This document shows, one piece after another, positions 18,285 to 26,751 of a stretch of 64,000 bases of DNA (positions within the stretch are counted from its first letter, which is position 1; the number at the start of each line of letters is the position of its first letter). The notes beneath the pieces are model-generated. The model did no database searches, was not told the DNA's origin, and saw only the letters and a program-made list of their open reading frames with translations. Made by a program: the position numbers and the translations under genes. The stretch comes from Desulforhopalus sp. IMCC35007 (lineage in GTDB: Bacteria; Desulfobacterota; Desulfobulbia; Desulfobulbales; Desulfocapsaceae), in NCBI RefSeq assembly GCF_005116575.1, contig NZ_SWCN01000015.1:62001-126000 (forward strand). Direction: 5' to 3'.

Positions 18285-21200
18285 ATTTGAATCCTTTTTC
18301 CTTTGCGGATTTCATCCAGCAGCGCCTCGCGCATGGATTCCAGGTATCGTTCCACGTCGGTCTCGTCGGCCAACCAGGCTTTGTCGAAAGAGACCTTCAC
18401 CGAGCGGCTGGGCACGTACTCAATGCGCGGTTCCGGCTTGACGGGTGGCGTGGGTTTCGTACCTGCATCCGGCGTGGCGGTTTTACCGGGTTCCGGCGCA
18501 GGCTCGGGTGCCGGTGCCGGTTGCGCCCAGGAGGTCATCTGCGAAAGCAGCCGCTGGTAGTCGCTTTCCTCAAACCGGCGCAGGGTGTCGCGGATGACGG
18601 CGATCAGTTTCTGGCGCTCTATGCCTGAGTCGAATTCGTTGAACGGCCGGGTGACCTGCTCCTGCTGTTCGCCGTTCAGTGCGCTGAATTCGGCCATGCC
18701 GCAGAGGCGGCCTTTGAGGGCGGCGACCGTTTCCTTGGCCTTGGCAATCTCGGCCTCGATCTGGGCAGTGACCTTCTCTTGCAGGGTTTCAACTTGCGTC
18801 TTCACCTGCTGCATGCGGTTGCCCTTGAAGCATTCAGGATCGGTCAGGCTGGCGACTACCTGAGCGGATTCATCGCCATCGATGTAGGCGAAGTTGGGCT
18901 CCTGGCTTTGAACGAACTTGCGGGCGTTATCGAAAATGCCTTTCTGCGGGCCGCTCATGAATTTGCGGACAGGATCGATGACGCTTTCCTTCATATCGAG
19001 CAGCGCGTCCTCCTGGCGGGTAAGCTCGGTCAGATACCAGGTGTAGGGCTTGCCGGTCAGCTCCTTGAGCTTCTCAAGCACCGGCGTCAGCGCATTCAGG
19101 AAAGGATACTGGGATGCCTGGGCCGCCAGCGGATTGAGCTGATGCATGAGATCCTGGAGCGCGGTTCCGGTCTCCTTGCCGAGCGCCTTCGCTTCACTGG
19201 AGCGGGGCGGGGCATCGAAGAAGTCCTCAAAGAATTCCTTGAGGGCACGGACCTGCGATGCGGTAAATTCGACCTGGGGTTCCAGCACCACATTGCCGTG
19301 ACCATGGGTGTTCCGCAGCGCCCGTTCCAGTTCGTCCTCTTCCAGCAGATTGCCGTCGGTGCGAACTTCGACCTTGCCGCGTGCGCACAGGTTGGCCAGG
19401 GTGCAAAGAACGGCGGCGTAGTACCAGCCGTAGGGTTTGCGCTCGAATTTCTCCAGCAGGTTTTTCAGCGTGGTACGCACGCCCCCCCGGTTGTTGCTCT
19501 GAATGAACGCCAGAAGCTCCTGCTCGGACTCGGCCAGGGAGGTGGCGTCGTTGCCGAACAACCCCTGCTGCGAGTGTTTAAGACATTTGGCGATGTCATT
19601 CTCGGTGTAGGTGATGCCGCGCAGCATGCGAAGGTTCGGATAGGCACGGGAAATGAGCTCGTGGAATCCGCGCAACACCCGGGTCTGCGCATCCTCGGAA
19701 CCGATCTCGATGTCGCCTCCTGCCACGAACAGCTTGGCCTTGCCCATCAGGCTTTGAACGCGCTGCTGCAGTTCGGCATACCGTTCCCGGTTCTGAAAGC
19801 CCTTGTCGGTCAGGATGCGTTTGACCGCCTCCTGTTGCGTAATCGAGATGTTCTGACGGATGTATTTCTCCGTCCGCTTGTACATGAGGATGTCGCGAAC
19901 GAGCCGTTCATCCGCTGGCATCAGGACCAGCAGTTCGTCCCGACCCATGCTCTGCATCCGCAGGATGGACTCGCTTTCGGCGTTTTCATGGAACGGACTG
20001 ATGACATGGATGGCCAGCTCGTACTCGCGCCCGTGCAAACGGTCATCGAGCTTTCTGGAGAACGGGTAGTCCTGGCCATTCTCGTCGTAGCGGATCTTCC
20101 GGTGCTTGATGACATGGTCGAAAACGATCTTCTCAAGCTCGGCGGCAACGTCTGACGACTCCACCTCGGTGTTCTTGATCTCCTGCTCGACGTCTTTTTC
20201 CTCATCGGTCAGGTATTCATACAGTTCGCCATTGCGCTGCACGTAGGTCTGCTGTTCAAGGAGGCTGAGGGCTTCTTCGACCCGTTTTCTCAACGCGGGC
20301 AGATCCTGGTTGAAGCCGTCCAGCATCAGGACGCACAGGTTGCGAAGAGTCGGCTTGAATTCCTTGACGTATTTGACCAGGAAGAGCGTTTTCAACAGCC
20401 GGATCGCGAAGGGGCCATCCAGATGGTTTTCGGCCTGGATGATGGCCCGTTGGATATTGGACTTCAGCGCGGTGCGAATGCCTTCAAACATCAGGTCGAA
20501 GGTCGCCAGCTGACCGATTTCATGCCCCCCGATCTGGATCGCAACCTGCTGGAATACCCCAAGCATGGAGCGTTCGCCCACCGAGCTGTGCTTGCCTTCG
20601 AAGGCGTTGTGCTGCGACAGATTCTGAATCGCCGACTGGAACAGCGCGAACTGGTACGGGATGAACGGATAGCTGTGAATGAAGTGATCCCGATCCTGAT
20701 AGTTCCGGTAGGTTTGCGAGCCGTCGGCAAAGTCGAACAGGGTCTTAAAATTGTTGGACTGCGCGTGATAGATATCCGAGAGTAGACGAACGCCTTCTTC
20801 GGTTTTCATCAGCAGACGCTTCTGGATAACCTCAGCCACGTCGGCGCTGGTCAACTTCATGCGATTGGCGAACCGGGCCTGAATTTTTGAGAAGTCGTTG
20901 CCTTGCTGTTTGCCCATCTCGCCGACAACTGTTCCCATGTCCTCCTGGGCGGTCACGATGACCCATGCACGGCCTCGGCATTTGGTGGCCATGCTCTCGG
21001 CGATGGTCTGGAGGTTGGTCATCAGCTTGACGTTTTCAGCGATGTACTGACCCACCTCATCGACAAAGAAGTTCAGACGGAAATCAGGCGATTGCCGCTC
21101 GATATAGGCATGCACCTGTTCGGCAAAATCCTCGATGGAGACACGGTACTGGCTGCGGTACTTATCGAGTATCCCCATGGCCGATGCCTCGTCGCCACCG

Positions 21201-21829
21201 GTTGCCTGGGCATAGGCTTTGGCAATGTTTTTCGCTTCAAGCAGGGCCTGCTCGCGGCCCTTTTGCCATGTTCTGCCCGCAGTGGATTCATAGGCCGATT
21301 TGAACTGTTCATAGAGGCCACGGCTGTCGAGGTCGCGCTCGAATTGGGCGATGTGCCCCTGCTTGCCGTAGTAACCGCACATTTCATCAAAGACCTTGAC
21401 GAAGACAGCGAGGAGCGCATCGATCTGGGTCTTGCTGATGACATCCGCTTTCTGGTCGATGTTGAACAGAATGCTTTTCGACGGGATGGCGACGGCTCGC
21501 TTGAGATCACCACGCAGGATCTCGTTGTCGCCACACTTGGGAAGGAACAGGTCAAGTGCAGAGGCACCGTCGATCTGCCGGTTTTCGAGCAAGAGCGCCA
21601 GCATCTTCAACAGGTGGGATTTACCGGACCCGAAGAAGCCGGAAACCCAAACGCCATTGGCACCTTCATAGTTGTTGTAGGCATCCAGAAAGGACTCAAG
21701 CCGCTTCTCGACTTCGTTGGTCAGAACGTACTCTTCAATCTCGAGGCGAAGGCTGGCTTCATCGTCAGCTTTGATGACCCCTTCAATCGGGCGATCAACT
21801 GGCTTGTTAAAAATGGTCTTAAGAGTCAT
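18281..21829 (-). CDS. brxC: BREX ATPase BrxC/PglY
   Basis: A 1182-residue P-loop ATPase, the large BREX core protein. Walker A GFFGSGKSHLLKML is near residue 67 and a Walker B-like stretch FFVDEVGQYI near residue 255. The middle is helical and the C-terminus has a Pro/Ala-rich linker followed by about 60 residues. Length fits type I BrxC. ATG at 21829 is preceded by GAGGG at seven bases; the adjacent GTG at 21832 is an alternative. It lies 14 nt after brxB and overlaps the AAA gene. Confidence 0.95.
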   Translation of the reverse strand: MTLKTIFNKPVDRPIEGVIKADDEASLRLEIEEYVLTNEVEKRLESFLDAYNNYEGANGVWVSGFFGSGKSHLLKMLALLLENRQIDGASALDLFLPKCGDNEILRGDLKRAVAIPSKSILFNIDQKADVISKTQIDALLAVFVKVFDEMCGYYGKQGHIAQFERDLDSRGLYEQFKSAYESTAGRTWQKGREQALLEAKNIAKAYAQATGGDEASAMGILDKYRSQYRVSIEDFAEQVHAYIERQSPDFRLNFFVDEVGQYIAENVKLMTNLQTIAESMATKCRGRAWVIVTAQEDMGTVVGEMGKQQGNDFSKIQARFANRMKLTSADVAEVIQKRLLMKTEEGVRLLSDIYHAQSNNFKTLFDFADGSQTYRNYQDRDHFIHSYPFIPYQFALFQSAIQNLSQHNAFEGKHSSVGERSMLGVFQQVAIQIGGHEIGQLATFDLMFEGIRTALKSNIQRAIIQAENHLDGPFAIRLLKTLFLVKYVKEFKPTLRNLCVLMLDGFNQDLPALRKRVEEALSLLEQQTYVQRNGELYEYLTDEEKDVEQEIKNTEVESSDVAAELEKIVFDHVIKHRKIRYDENGQDYPFSRKLDDRLHGREYELAIHVISPFHENAESESILRMQSMGRDELLVLMPADERLVRDILMYKRTEKYIRQNISITQQEAVKRILTDKGFQNRERYAELQQRVQSLMGKAKLFVAGGDIEIGSEDAQTRVLRGFHELISRAYPNLRMLRGITYTENDIAKCLKHSQQGLFGNDATSLAESEQELLAFIQSNNRGGVRTTLKNLLEKFERKPYGWYYAAVLCTLANLCARGKVEVRTDGNLLEEDELERALRNTHGHGNVVLEPQVEFTASQVRALKEFFEDFFDAPPRSSEAKALGKETGTALQDLMHQLNPLAAQASQYPFLNALTPVLEKLKELTGKPYTWYLTELTRQEDALLDMKESVIDPVRKFMSGPQKGIFDNARKFVQSQEPNFAYIDGDESAQVVASLTDPECFKGNRMQQVKTQVETLQEKVTAQIEAEIAKAKETVAALKGRLCGMAEFSALNGEQQEQVTRPFNEFDSGIERQKLIAVIRDTLRRFEESDYQRLLSQMTSWAQPAPAPEPAPEPGKTATPDAGTKPTPPVKPEPRIEYVPSRSVKVSFDKAWLADETDVERYLESMREALLDEIRKGKRIQI

Positions 21830-21843
21830 CACGCTTCCCTCGT

Positions 21844-22455
21844 TTATGCTTCGCAGTGAAAGATGTTGAATGCCCGGTAGTACTTGTCGTCATGCAGCCT
21901 TCCGAAGAGATCAAGCGATGCTCCGGACTCCAGGGAGTGGGTGTAGGCTCCCGGGAAAAACATGACGGTCGGCTTTTCTTTCGCCGTGCTCTGCAAATTG
22001 TTCAAGACGTTGTGCGAACGGATATAGGGGAACACCTCGCCAACGCCGGACAGAAAAAGAACCTCGAAATCGGTGCTCGCCAGCTTGGCCGCAATCGCAG
22101 GAACAAGATGCGCTTCGGGGTCCAGCACGCCTTGCAACAATTCCTTGAGCTGCTCTTTGGAGACGGAATCCTCCATTTCGACAATCTGCTCCCAGATGTC
22201 ACGCTCTTTGAGAATTTCTATCGAAAGGTCATACAGATTGATTTCCAGAATCCGGACACCGGCCTGCTCAAGGCGATTAACCAGCTGACGCTGGAGCCGC
22301 TCCATTTCAACGGACTCTTCAGGCTTGTAAGGGCAGATAAAGAACGGGACCTCGTTGCCGAGTCCTTGCTTATTGAGAAAACGCTGGCCCGAGATCACTG
22401 CAAAGAGATGCTGAAATCTGTCCTGCATCGGCATTCTGGCTATATCTGCTGTCAC
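21844..22455 (-). CDS. brxB: BREX protein BrxB (DUF1788)
   Basis: A 203-residue protein of the DUF1788 family, a small core BREX component of unknown biochemical activity. The pattern FFICPYKPEESVEMERLQ, VLFLSGVGEVFPYIRSH and VMFFPGAY is typical. The start is GTG at 22455 and overlaps the brxA stop (GTGA), so it depends on coupling to brxA. Length matches the family. Confidence 0.94.
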   Translation of the reverse strand: MTADIARMPMQDRFQHLFAVISGQRFLNKQGLGNEVPFFICPYKPEESVEMERLQRQLVNRLEQAGVRILEINLYDLSIEILKERDIWEQIVEMEDSVSKEQLKELLQGVLDPEAHLVPAIAAKLASTDFEVLFLSGVGEVFPYIRSHNVLNNLQSTAKEKPTVMFFPGAYTHSLESGASLDLFGRLHDDKYYRAFNIFHCEA

Positions 22456-23066
22456 CGCTTCATCCCCTTCAGATCGGTTTCAAATGCAGGGAAGTGCAAA
22501 ACATCCCTGTGGCTGCCTTGATGGATCAGATCCAATAGTCTCGGACTGAGCATGGCTGCGTGTATCATGTTGTTGGCAGTTAGAAGATCAGCCTCGCGAA
22601 GCATCTTGAACAGTACCTGCCGCAATTTGCCTCGCGTTGCCGGGGTGATCTCATCCAATTCCAAATGCCACTCGGATTTCCGGTTGAAGAAGGAATCGAA
22701 ATCCTCGTGGGTCAGATCACTTTTCAGTGTGATGTAGCGCTCTCGAAGCACTTCGACGGCAAAATCGGCGATGAATCTGTATCGGCGGCAAACAGCGAGC
22801 CACAGGAGATAGGCTTGCTCTTGGTGGCTGCCCTCAACAAAGAAATCAAGTTCGCCTGGGCTCAACGTCCGCAGCCGAGAGATGACCTCGCGGCAGACTC
22901 GTTTGAGCGTATTCAGCGTTCTGGTCTGCAATAAATTTTCTGCAACGACCTTGTCTCGAACAGAGTTCCAGTCGCCAAGATCAAGATACAGCGCGGCCAG
23001 CTCCACCGATTCGCGGTGGAAGAGACTGCCCGTTGTAAATGACATGCTGTATCTATCGTTACTCAT
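22452..23066 (-). CDS. brxA: BREX protein BrxA (DUF1819)
   Basis: A 204-residue helical protein of the DUF1819 family; BrxA homologues bind DNA and are a core BREX component. The N-terminus SFTTGSLFHRESVELAALY and the segment FFVEGSHQEQAYLLWLAVC are characteristic. It begins 6 nt after the small HTH gene and overlaps brxB by 4 nt. Confidence 0.94.
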   Translation of the reverse strand: MSNDRYSMSFTTGSLFHRESVELAALYLDLGDWNSVRDKVVAENLLQTRTLNTLKRVCREVISRLRTLSPGELDFFVEGSHQEQAYLLWLAVCRRYRFIADFAVEVLRERYITLKSDLTHEDFDSFFNRKSEWHLELDEITPATRGKLRQVLFKMLREADLLTANNMIHAAMLSPRLLDLIHQGSHRDVLHFPAFETDLKGMKR

Positions 23067-23072
23067 TCTTGG

Positions 23073-23276
23073 TCAGGATTCCTTTTTGTAATGCTCGGCA
23101 GCGCCACCGGCCTTTACCCATTCGTCCACCTCATCCTTCTTGAACTTCCAGAGGCGGCCCATGCGATGCGCGGGCATTTCATGTTTATCAATCCACTTGT
23201 ACACGGTGTCATTGCTGACCCCGAGGTACTTGCAGATCTCACTTATCGATAACCAGCGGTCTTCCATCTCGGCCAT
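23073..23276 (-). CDS. Small HTH (AlpA/excisionase-like) protein
   Basis: A 67-residue MerR-like winged helix of the HTH_17/excisionase type: WLSISEICKYLGVSNDTVYK, then MPAHRMGRLWKFKKDEVDEW, then a short tail. It is the first gene of the BREX operon, about 90 nt downstream of the promoter at 23375-23402. Such proteins either regulate their own operon or assist recombination. BREX loci often start with a WYL-type BrxR regulator; none is present here, so this protein is the likely regulator. AATCGG motifs in the promoter region are candidate binding sites. Confidence 0.88.
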   Translation of the reverse strand: MAEMEDRWLSISEICKYLGVSNDTVYKWIDKHEMPAHRMGRLWKFKKDEVDEWVKAGGAAEHYKKES

Positions 23277-23356
23277 TTCTCAAGCTCCTCGTGGGCGATT
23301 GGGGTTAAGCCATGCGCTCGCCAGAGGCGAAGTAAGGGAAAACAGGCGGAGTTCTC

Positions 23357-23428
23357 CCGATTAAATCACTTGAAAATATACGATTTGGCCGCCGGATGTC
23401 AAACGATCTTTACCGATTAGAGCCGATT
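23357..23428 (-). promoter_or_regulatory. AATCGG motifs around the BREX promoter
   Basis: On the minus strand AATCGG occurs at 23428-23423 and 23418-23413, exactly 10 bp apart, just upstream of the -35 box. AATCGT lies between the boxes (23385-23380), overlapping the edge of the -10, and AATCGG recurs at 23362-23357 just past the likely start point. The placement suits an operator for the HTH protein made from this promoter. This is inference from spacing. Confidence 0.35.
23375..23402 (-). promoter_or_regulatory. Sigma70-type promoter for the BREX operon
   Basis: On the minus strand, TTGACA at 23402-23397, a 16-nt spacer, then TATATT at 23380-23375. Both boxes are near-consensus, in an AT-rich stretch, about 100 nt upstream of the HTH start codon. 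Transcription should start near 23368. It is the only strong promoter-like site seen ahead of the 23-kb defence operon. Confidence 0.75.
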
Positions 23429-23433
23429 GTTTG

Positions 23434-23961
23434 CTAACAAGGTCGATGCCAGACGCCTGTTCCGAGCCTATTCCCGGTGTCTATGCGCGGCATCCGGTAG
23501 GTCCAAGCCGTAATCGAGGTGCGCCCGCACAGCACCGCCACCATCACCCGCTGATACATGCTGTGCCCGCCGGGCCGAAAGCCTTCCAGCCGGTCGATGG
23601 GCGGCAGGTCGCGCTGCGGGTCGGTGAAGGTCACCAGTTCCCCATGGATCAGATCCCAGTCGCCGGTTGGGCGGCCGAAGCGCGGTGTGCCGATCTCCTG
23701 CTGTCTGCGGGCGTCGGCCAGTGGATCGGCAGTGCCCCGGGCGATGATCAGCCCTTCCGGCACCTCGAGCGCCGGGAATCCGGCGTGGAGGTGGTAGAGC
23801 CTGCCCCAGACCACGGCCGGTTCGATGCTGCGGGCCTGGTGGCAGAAGCGTTGATGGTTCCAGTAGCCCCGTTTCAAGGTGCCGTAGACAAAGAGCCGGA
23901 GGATGGTCTCGGGAGTGTCTTCCGGGTTTGTGTTCAGCTTCGAGGATTCTCCAATGTTCAT
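23434..23961 (-). CDS. Gamma-glutamylcyclotransferase (AIG2-like)
   Basis: A 175-residue GGCT-fold protein. LFVYGTLKRGYWNHQ near residues 23-37 is the substrate-binding YGTL loop. IHGELVTF and IDRLEGF, followed by MYQRVMVAV, match the family's later strands and its catalytic glutamate region. The family releases 5-oxoproline from gamma-glutamyl amides. Its ATG overlaps the stop of the amidotransferase gene by 4 nt, which fits reversal or trimming of a gamma-glutamyl linkage made by the amidoligase. The C-terminus, about 20 residues, is poorly conserved. Confidence 0.88.
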   Translation of the reverse strand: MNIGESSKLNTNPEDTPETILRLFVYGTLKRGYWNHQRFCHQARSIEPAVVWGRLYHLHAGFPALEVPEGLIIARGTADPLADARRQQEIGTPRFGRPTGDWDLIHGELVTFTDPQRDLPPIDRLEGFRPGGHSMYQRVMVAVLCGRTSITAWTYRMPRIDTGNRLGTGVWHRPC

Positions 23962-24755
23962 GCATCCACTCCTTCGGGCAGTGTCCCTTTGCGCTCCTGG
24001 GGTATGAAGCGGAATTCGCTATTCTCGATGGACCGCACATCCTCGTGGTGGATGGTGAGCATGGTCATGGGCGGCACCTCCAGCTCGCGCCAGCCCTTCT
24101 CGTTGGCCACGGCAAAGTCGATAAAGGCGTCGTCCGAGGCGTAAAGCACCACCCGGTGCTGGCGGTGGATGCGCAGGCAGAGCGGCTTGTTGCCCTTGAG
24201 TACGGTGATGGTGCCGGGGTCGAGCCGTGAGGCCAGCACGGCGCTCATCTGGCCGCGACAGAGGGCGAGCGCCTTTTTCAGGCCATCCTGGTCGATGGGG
24301 CCTTCGGGCGCGAAGCGGTCGGCCAGGCGGAAGATCAGCTCGCTGTCCACCTCGGCGTAGCGCGGCAGCCCGAGACGGCGGAACAGATAGTCGGCGTTGT
24401 AGATGGTGCCGTTGTGGGTGCCGATGACGATTCCGGCCCGGATGGGATGGTTGTTGCGGTTGTTGAACTCGTTGCCCCGGGTGCGCCAGCGGGTGTGGCC
24501 CATGAGAACGGTGGTCTCGTTGTCGACCTGCCCGAGCAGCTCCTGAAAAGGCTTCTCGTACACCAGCTCGTGCGCCCGCATCGGCCGCTTGAAGATGCGG
24601 TGGCTGCCGTCGGTCTTGAGCCAGGCCAGACCGGAGGCGTGCGGCCCGCGCTCCTCGCTGTGCAGCAGCATGCGGATAAAGACCTCGCGCAGGTAATCCC
24701 GCTCGTCGGGCCGTCTGCGCTTGCGGCCGAAGATGATGCCTACTTGTCCGCACAT
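23958..24755 (-). CDS. Class II glutamine amidotransferase
   Basis: A 265-residue Ntn-hydrolase-type glutaminase domain (GAT-II) with no synthetase domain. The start at 24755 gives MCGQVGIIFG, so Cys2 becomes the N-terminal nucleophile after Met removal; longer in-frame readings would bury it. GHTRWRTRGNEF (about 86-97), THNGTIYNADYL (about 113-124) and EVDSELIFRL are the substrate and oxyanion motifs. It overlaps the DUF5049 gene by 16 nt and the GGCT gene by 4 nt. It should supply ammonia from glutamine, or transfer the glutamyl group, in the amidoligase pathway. Confidence 0.9.
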   Translation of the reverse strand: MCGQVGIIFGRKRRRPDERDYLREVFIRMLLHSEERGPHASGLAWLKTDGSHRIFKRPMRAHELVYEKPFQELLGQVDNETTVLMGHTRWRTRGNEFNNRNNHPIRAGIVIGTHNGTIYNADYLFRRLGLPRYAEVDSELIFRLADRFAPEGPIDQDGLKKALALCRGQMSAVLASRLDPGTITVLKGNKPLCLRIHRQHRVVLYASDDAFIDFAVANEKGWRELEVPPMTMLTIHHEDVRSIENSEFRFIPQERKGTLPEGVDA

Positions 24756-25261
24756 GGAGCCGGGTCCTCCTTGCCGCCGAAGTTCTTGCCGAGCGGTCTC
24801 GTCCCTTCGAGGACGAAGGCCGCGTATTCGCGCCGGTGGTCCGCCAGCCACTCGGCCACCTCCGGGTAGCCCATCTCGGCGGTCAGCCGGGTCACCTCCG
24901 GGTGGTCGAGCATGTTGGTGCGCCCGGAGAGCCGCACCGTCTCCAGGGCTTCGAGGAAGCGTTCCGGCCAGGGATCGCTGGCCTTGTCGTCGGGCAGAAA
25001 CTCGATCAGGCCGTGCCGCGCCAGACGGGTGAGAAACTCGGCGGCCGCAGCGGCGACATCCTCCGGCAATGGCTGGGTCGGCCCGCCTTCGATGCCGGAG
25101 AGCACCTCGGTCATGTAATCCCGGGGCGCTCGGCTGGCGGTAAATGGCGTCTGGCCGCGCATCAGCTCGACAACTTCGAGGCAGTCGTCGGCTTGCAGGG
25201 TTTCCCCGCTGCCGGGAATCGGTTCGCCGTCCAGTGTGGTGGAGCGGATCAGAATCTTCAT
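24740..25261 (-). CDS. DUF5049 protein of the amidoligase cassette
   Basis: A 173-residue protein. Residues about 105-160 carry TVRLSGRTNMLDHPEVTRL, then MGYPEVAEWLADHRREY, a small helical domain seen beside amidoligases (DUF5049 by recall). The N-terminal 100 residues are acidic and Ala-rich, with a separate strand-like start MKILIRSTTLDGEPI. It lies 11 nt after the amidoligase. It may be the carrier or substrate, or a regulatory subunit; no catalytic motif is visible. Confidence 0.7.
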   Translation of the reverse strand: MKILIRSTTLDGEPIPGSGETLQADDCLEVVELMRGQTPFTASRAPRDYMTEVLSGIEGGPTQPLPEDVAAAAAEFLTRLARHGLIEFLPDDKASDPWPERFLEALETVRLSGRTNMLDHPEVTRLTAEMGYPEVAEWLADHRREYAAFVLEGTRPLGKNFGGKEDPAPCADK

Positions 25262-25272
25262 GGGGCACCTCC

Positions 25273-26232
25273 TTAAACAGTGAGGCCGGGAACTTGCCCG
25301 GCCTCGTTGGTGAGAGTGGCGGTTGTTTCGTCCGGAAGGACCTCCTGCGGTTTGGGGCGTCCGTTCTTGAAGGCTGCGTCGCCGGGCATGTTGGCCATCA
25401 GATGCTTGCGGGCGGTCTTGAACTCGTCGCCGATCAGGCCGAGGTGGAGCAGGAAGACCCGGAAGTCGTACTTGGCGCTTTGTGGGTCGAAGTCCCGCTT
25501 GCGGCTGGAGGCGGCCCGGCCGTTGAGCGCCTTGGCGGCGACGGCGAGGCAGAATTGCAGGTAGGCCTTGATCCGCCCCGCGTGGAGGGTCGCCTCGAAC
25601 CAGCGGAACTCCACCGTGCCCCGGTACCAGACGTTGTGCAGGTTGACTCCGTGGTAGCGGCTGTTGTCGTAGTGCTGGGGCTGGCGGTTGTGGTAGCCGT
25701 ACCAGATGCGGTTGAGCTGGTCCTTGGTGCGGGGGCGATGCTGTTCGATGCGCTGGATCAGCTCGTCGCTGACCGGCCGGGTGTAGCGGTTGAGACGGTC
25801 GCGGCTGATGCCGAGGGCGTGGAGGATCAGCGGCTCCTGCTTGTAGATGATCTTGGCCAGGTTACCCAGGTGTCTGCCGTCGAAGGGCGCGGCGTCGATA
25901 TGGATGTGAATGCCGCACTGGCTGTTGATCTTGCCTCCGGCGCGGCGGATGGCCCGGACCACCTCCTGCAGTTGCGGGATGTCGTCGTAGCCGAGCACCG
26001 GGCTGACCACCTCGGCCCGCAGATGGGCCGGGACGCTGGTCAGGGAGGCGTCCCCCACCACCTTCCAGACGCGGCCGCGCAGGTCCTCGACCTCCCAGGG
26101 GTCATAGCTGCTGGGGATGCCGACATGGCGGACCGTGCCGCCCACCACCGAGTGGATGGCCCAGGCGATCTGCTCCCGGGTGCGTTTTACGGTCTCGATC
26201 TCGATCCCGTAGTGGATCTCTTTCAGGTTCAT
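25273..26232 (-). CDS. Amidoligase family enzyme (ATP-grasp-like)
   Basis: A 319-residue enzyme of the putative amidoligase family. GIEIE at residues 9-13, CGIHIHID at 106-113, RYHGVNLHN at 192-200 and [12 protein letters not shown] from 206 are the conserved acidic/His/Arg positions. Such enzymes are predicted to use ATP to join amino groups to carboxylates, forming amide or peptide tags. It opens a four-gene set with GAT-II and GGCT partners, downstream of a terminator that isolates it from the virion genes. The start has GGAGG seven bases upstream. Substrate unknown. Confidence 0.88.
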   Translation of the reverse strand: MNLKEIHYGIEIETVKRTREQIAWAIHSVVGGTVRHVGIPSSYDPWEVEDLRGRVWKVVGDASLTSVPAHLRAEVVSPVLGYDDIPQLQEVVRAIRRAGGKINSQCGIHIHIDAAPFDGRHLGNLAKIIYKQEPLILHALGISRDRLNRYTRPVSDELIQRIEQHRPRTKDQLNRIWYGYHNRQPQHYDNSRYHGVNLHNVWYRGTVEFRWFEATLHAGRIKAYLQFCLAVAAKALNGRAASSRKRDFDPQSAKYDFRVFLLHLGLIGDEFKTARKHLMANMPGDAAFKNGRPKPQEVLPDETTATLTNEAGQVPGLTV

Positions 26233-26419
26233 GCGTGCCTCCGTCGTTCATGGCGCTTCTAAGTCGTTGTCAGGCAAGGCTTTTTAGCCTCCGCTTACAC
26301 CATGAATGAATGCTTCTTTCCGGACACAAATCAAGTAGAAGAACAGCCGAAGACGACATTTAACACGTTTATTTTCAATAACTTGCGAGCTTGGATGGAT
26401 TGGGCGGCGCACAGGCGGC
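26233..26419 (-). promoter_or_regulatory. AT-rich leader before the amidoligase cassette
   Basis: 187 nt between the late-region terminator and the amidoligase start, clearly AT-richer than either side and therefore the likely promoter zone of the cassette. On the minus strand it contains AGGCTAAAAAGCCT (26286-26273), a 5-bp stem with a 4-nt loop that could act as an attenuator. I see no convincing -35/-10 pair. A 100-codon plus-strand reading here lacks a ribosome site and runs through the terminator, so I do not call it. Confidence 0.45.
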
Positions 26420-26457
26420 AGAAACCCCGGAACGGGCTGGCCGTATCCGGGGTTTCT
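26420..26457 (-). terminator. Hairpin terminator of the late (virion) region
   Basis: A perfect 12-bp inverted repeat, AGAAACCCCGGA at 26420-26431 and TCCGGGGTTTCT at 26446-26457, with a 14-nt loop. It starts 25 nt after the stop codon of the last virion-region gene. GC-rich stem base with T/A-rich ends is consistent with an intrinsic terminator, possibly bidirectional, though no long T tract follows. Confidence 0.65.
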
Positions 26458-26481
26458 ATGTTGGCGGTGGCAGTGAGCCGG

Positions 26482-26739
26482 TCAGCCGGAGGCGGTGTCA
26501 GAGGTGATCAGGCTGGCGTGCAGCTCGAGGTTGCGCGACTCATCGGCCCGCATCCGCGCCAGCAGCGCCGTGAAGGCTTCCGCTTCGTCGGTCGGGAGCT
26601 TTGATGCCCGTTCCAGCCGCGCCAGGCGCTGGTGCAGGTTCTCCAGCAGTCCCAGGGCGTGGTCGCGGATCAGGCCGTCGCGCTTCTCCTGCGGCGTGGG
26701 GATGAACTCGGTCAGGCCGCCTTTGCGTCGAACGATCAT
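26482..26739 (-). CDS. Small helical protein at the end of the late region
   Basis: An 85-residue hypothetical protein, strongly helical (HALGLLENLHQRLARLERA, EAFTALLARMRADESRN). It follows the DUF4815 gene by 12 nt and precedes the terminator. Small helical proteins after fibre genes can be chaperones or trimerisation aids, but nothing in the sequence proves that. Ribosome site AGGAGG is present before ATG 26739. Confidence 0.65.
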   Translation of the reverse strand: MIVRRKGGLTEFIPTPQEKRDGLIRDHALGLLENLHQRLARLERASKLPTDEAEAFTALLARMRADESRNLELHASLITSDTASG

Positions 26740-26751
26740 GGCCGTGCCTCC

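Larger units (their letters stand above)
23277..23433 (-). promoter_or_regulatory. Intergenic leader region of the BREX operon
   Basis: 157 nt between the last gene of the amidoligase cassette and the HTH gene. It is AT-rich against its surroundings and contains the promoter and repeat motifs listed separately, then an untranslated leader of about 90 nt with GAGGAG-like bases before the HTH start codon. No gene and no clear hairpin terminator was seen for the cassette upstream. Confidence 0.6.

Noticed and set aside
24756-25268. N-terminal extension of the amidotransferase
   Set aside because: It overlaps the DUF5049 gene in another frame and would bury the catalytic Cys2.
26302-26604. 100-codon plus-strand frame in the intergenic region
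   Set aside because: No ribosome site, opposite to all neighbours, and it runs through the terminator and a real gene.
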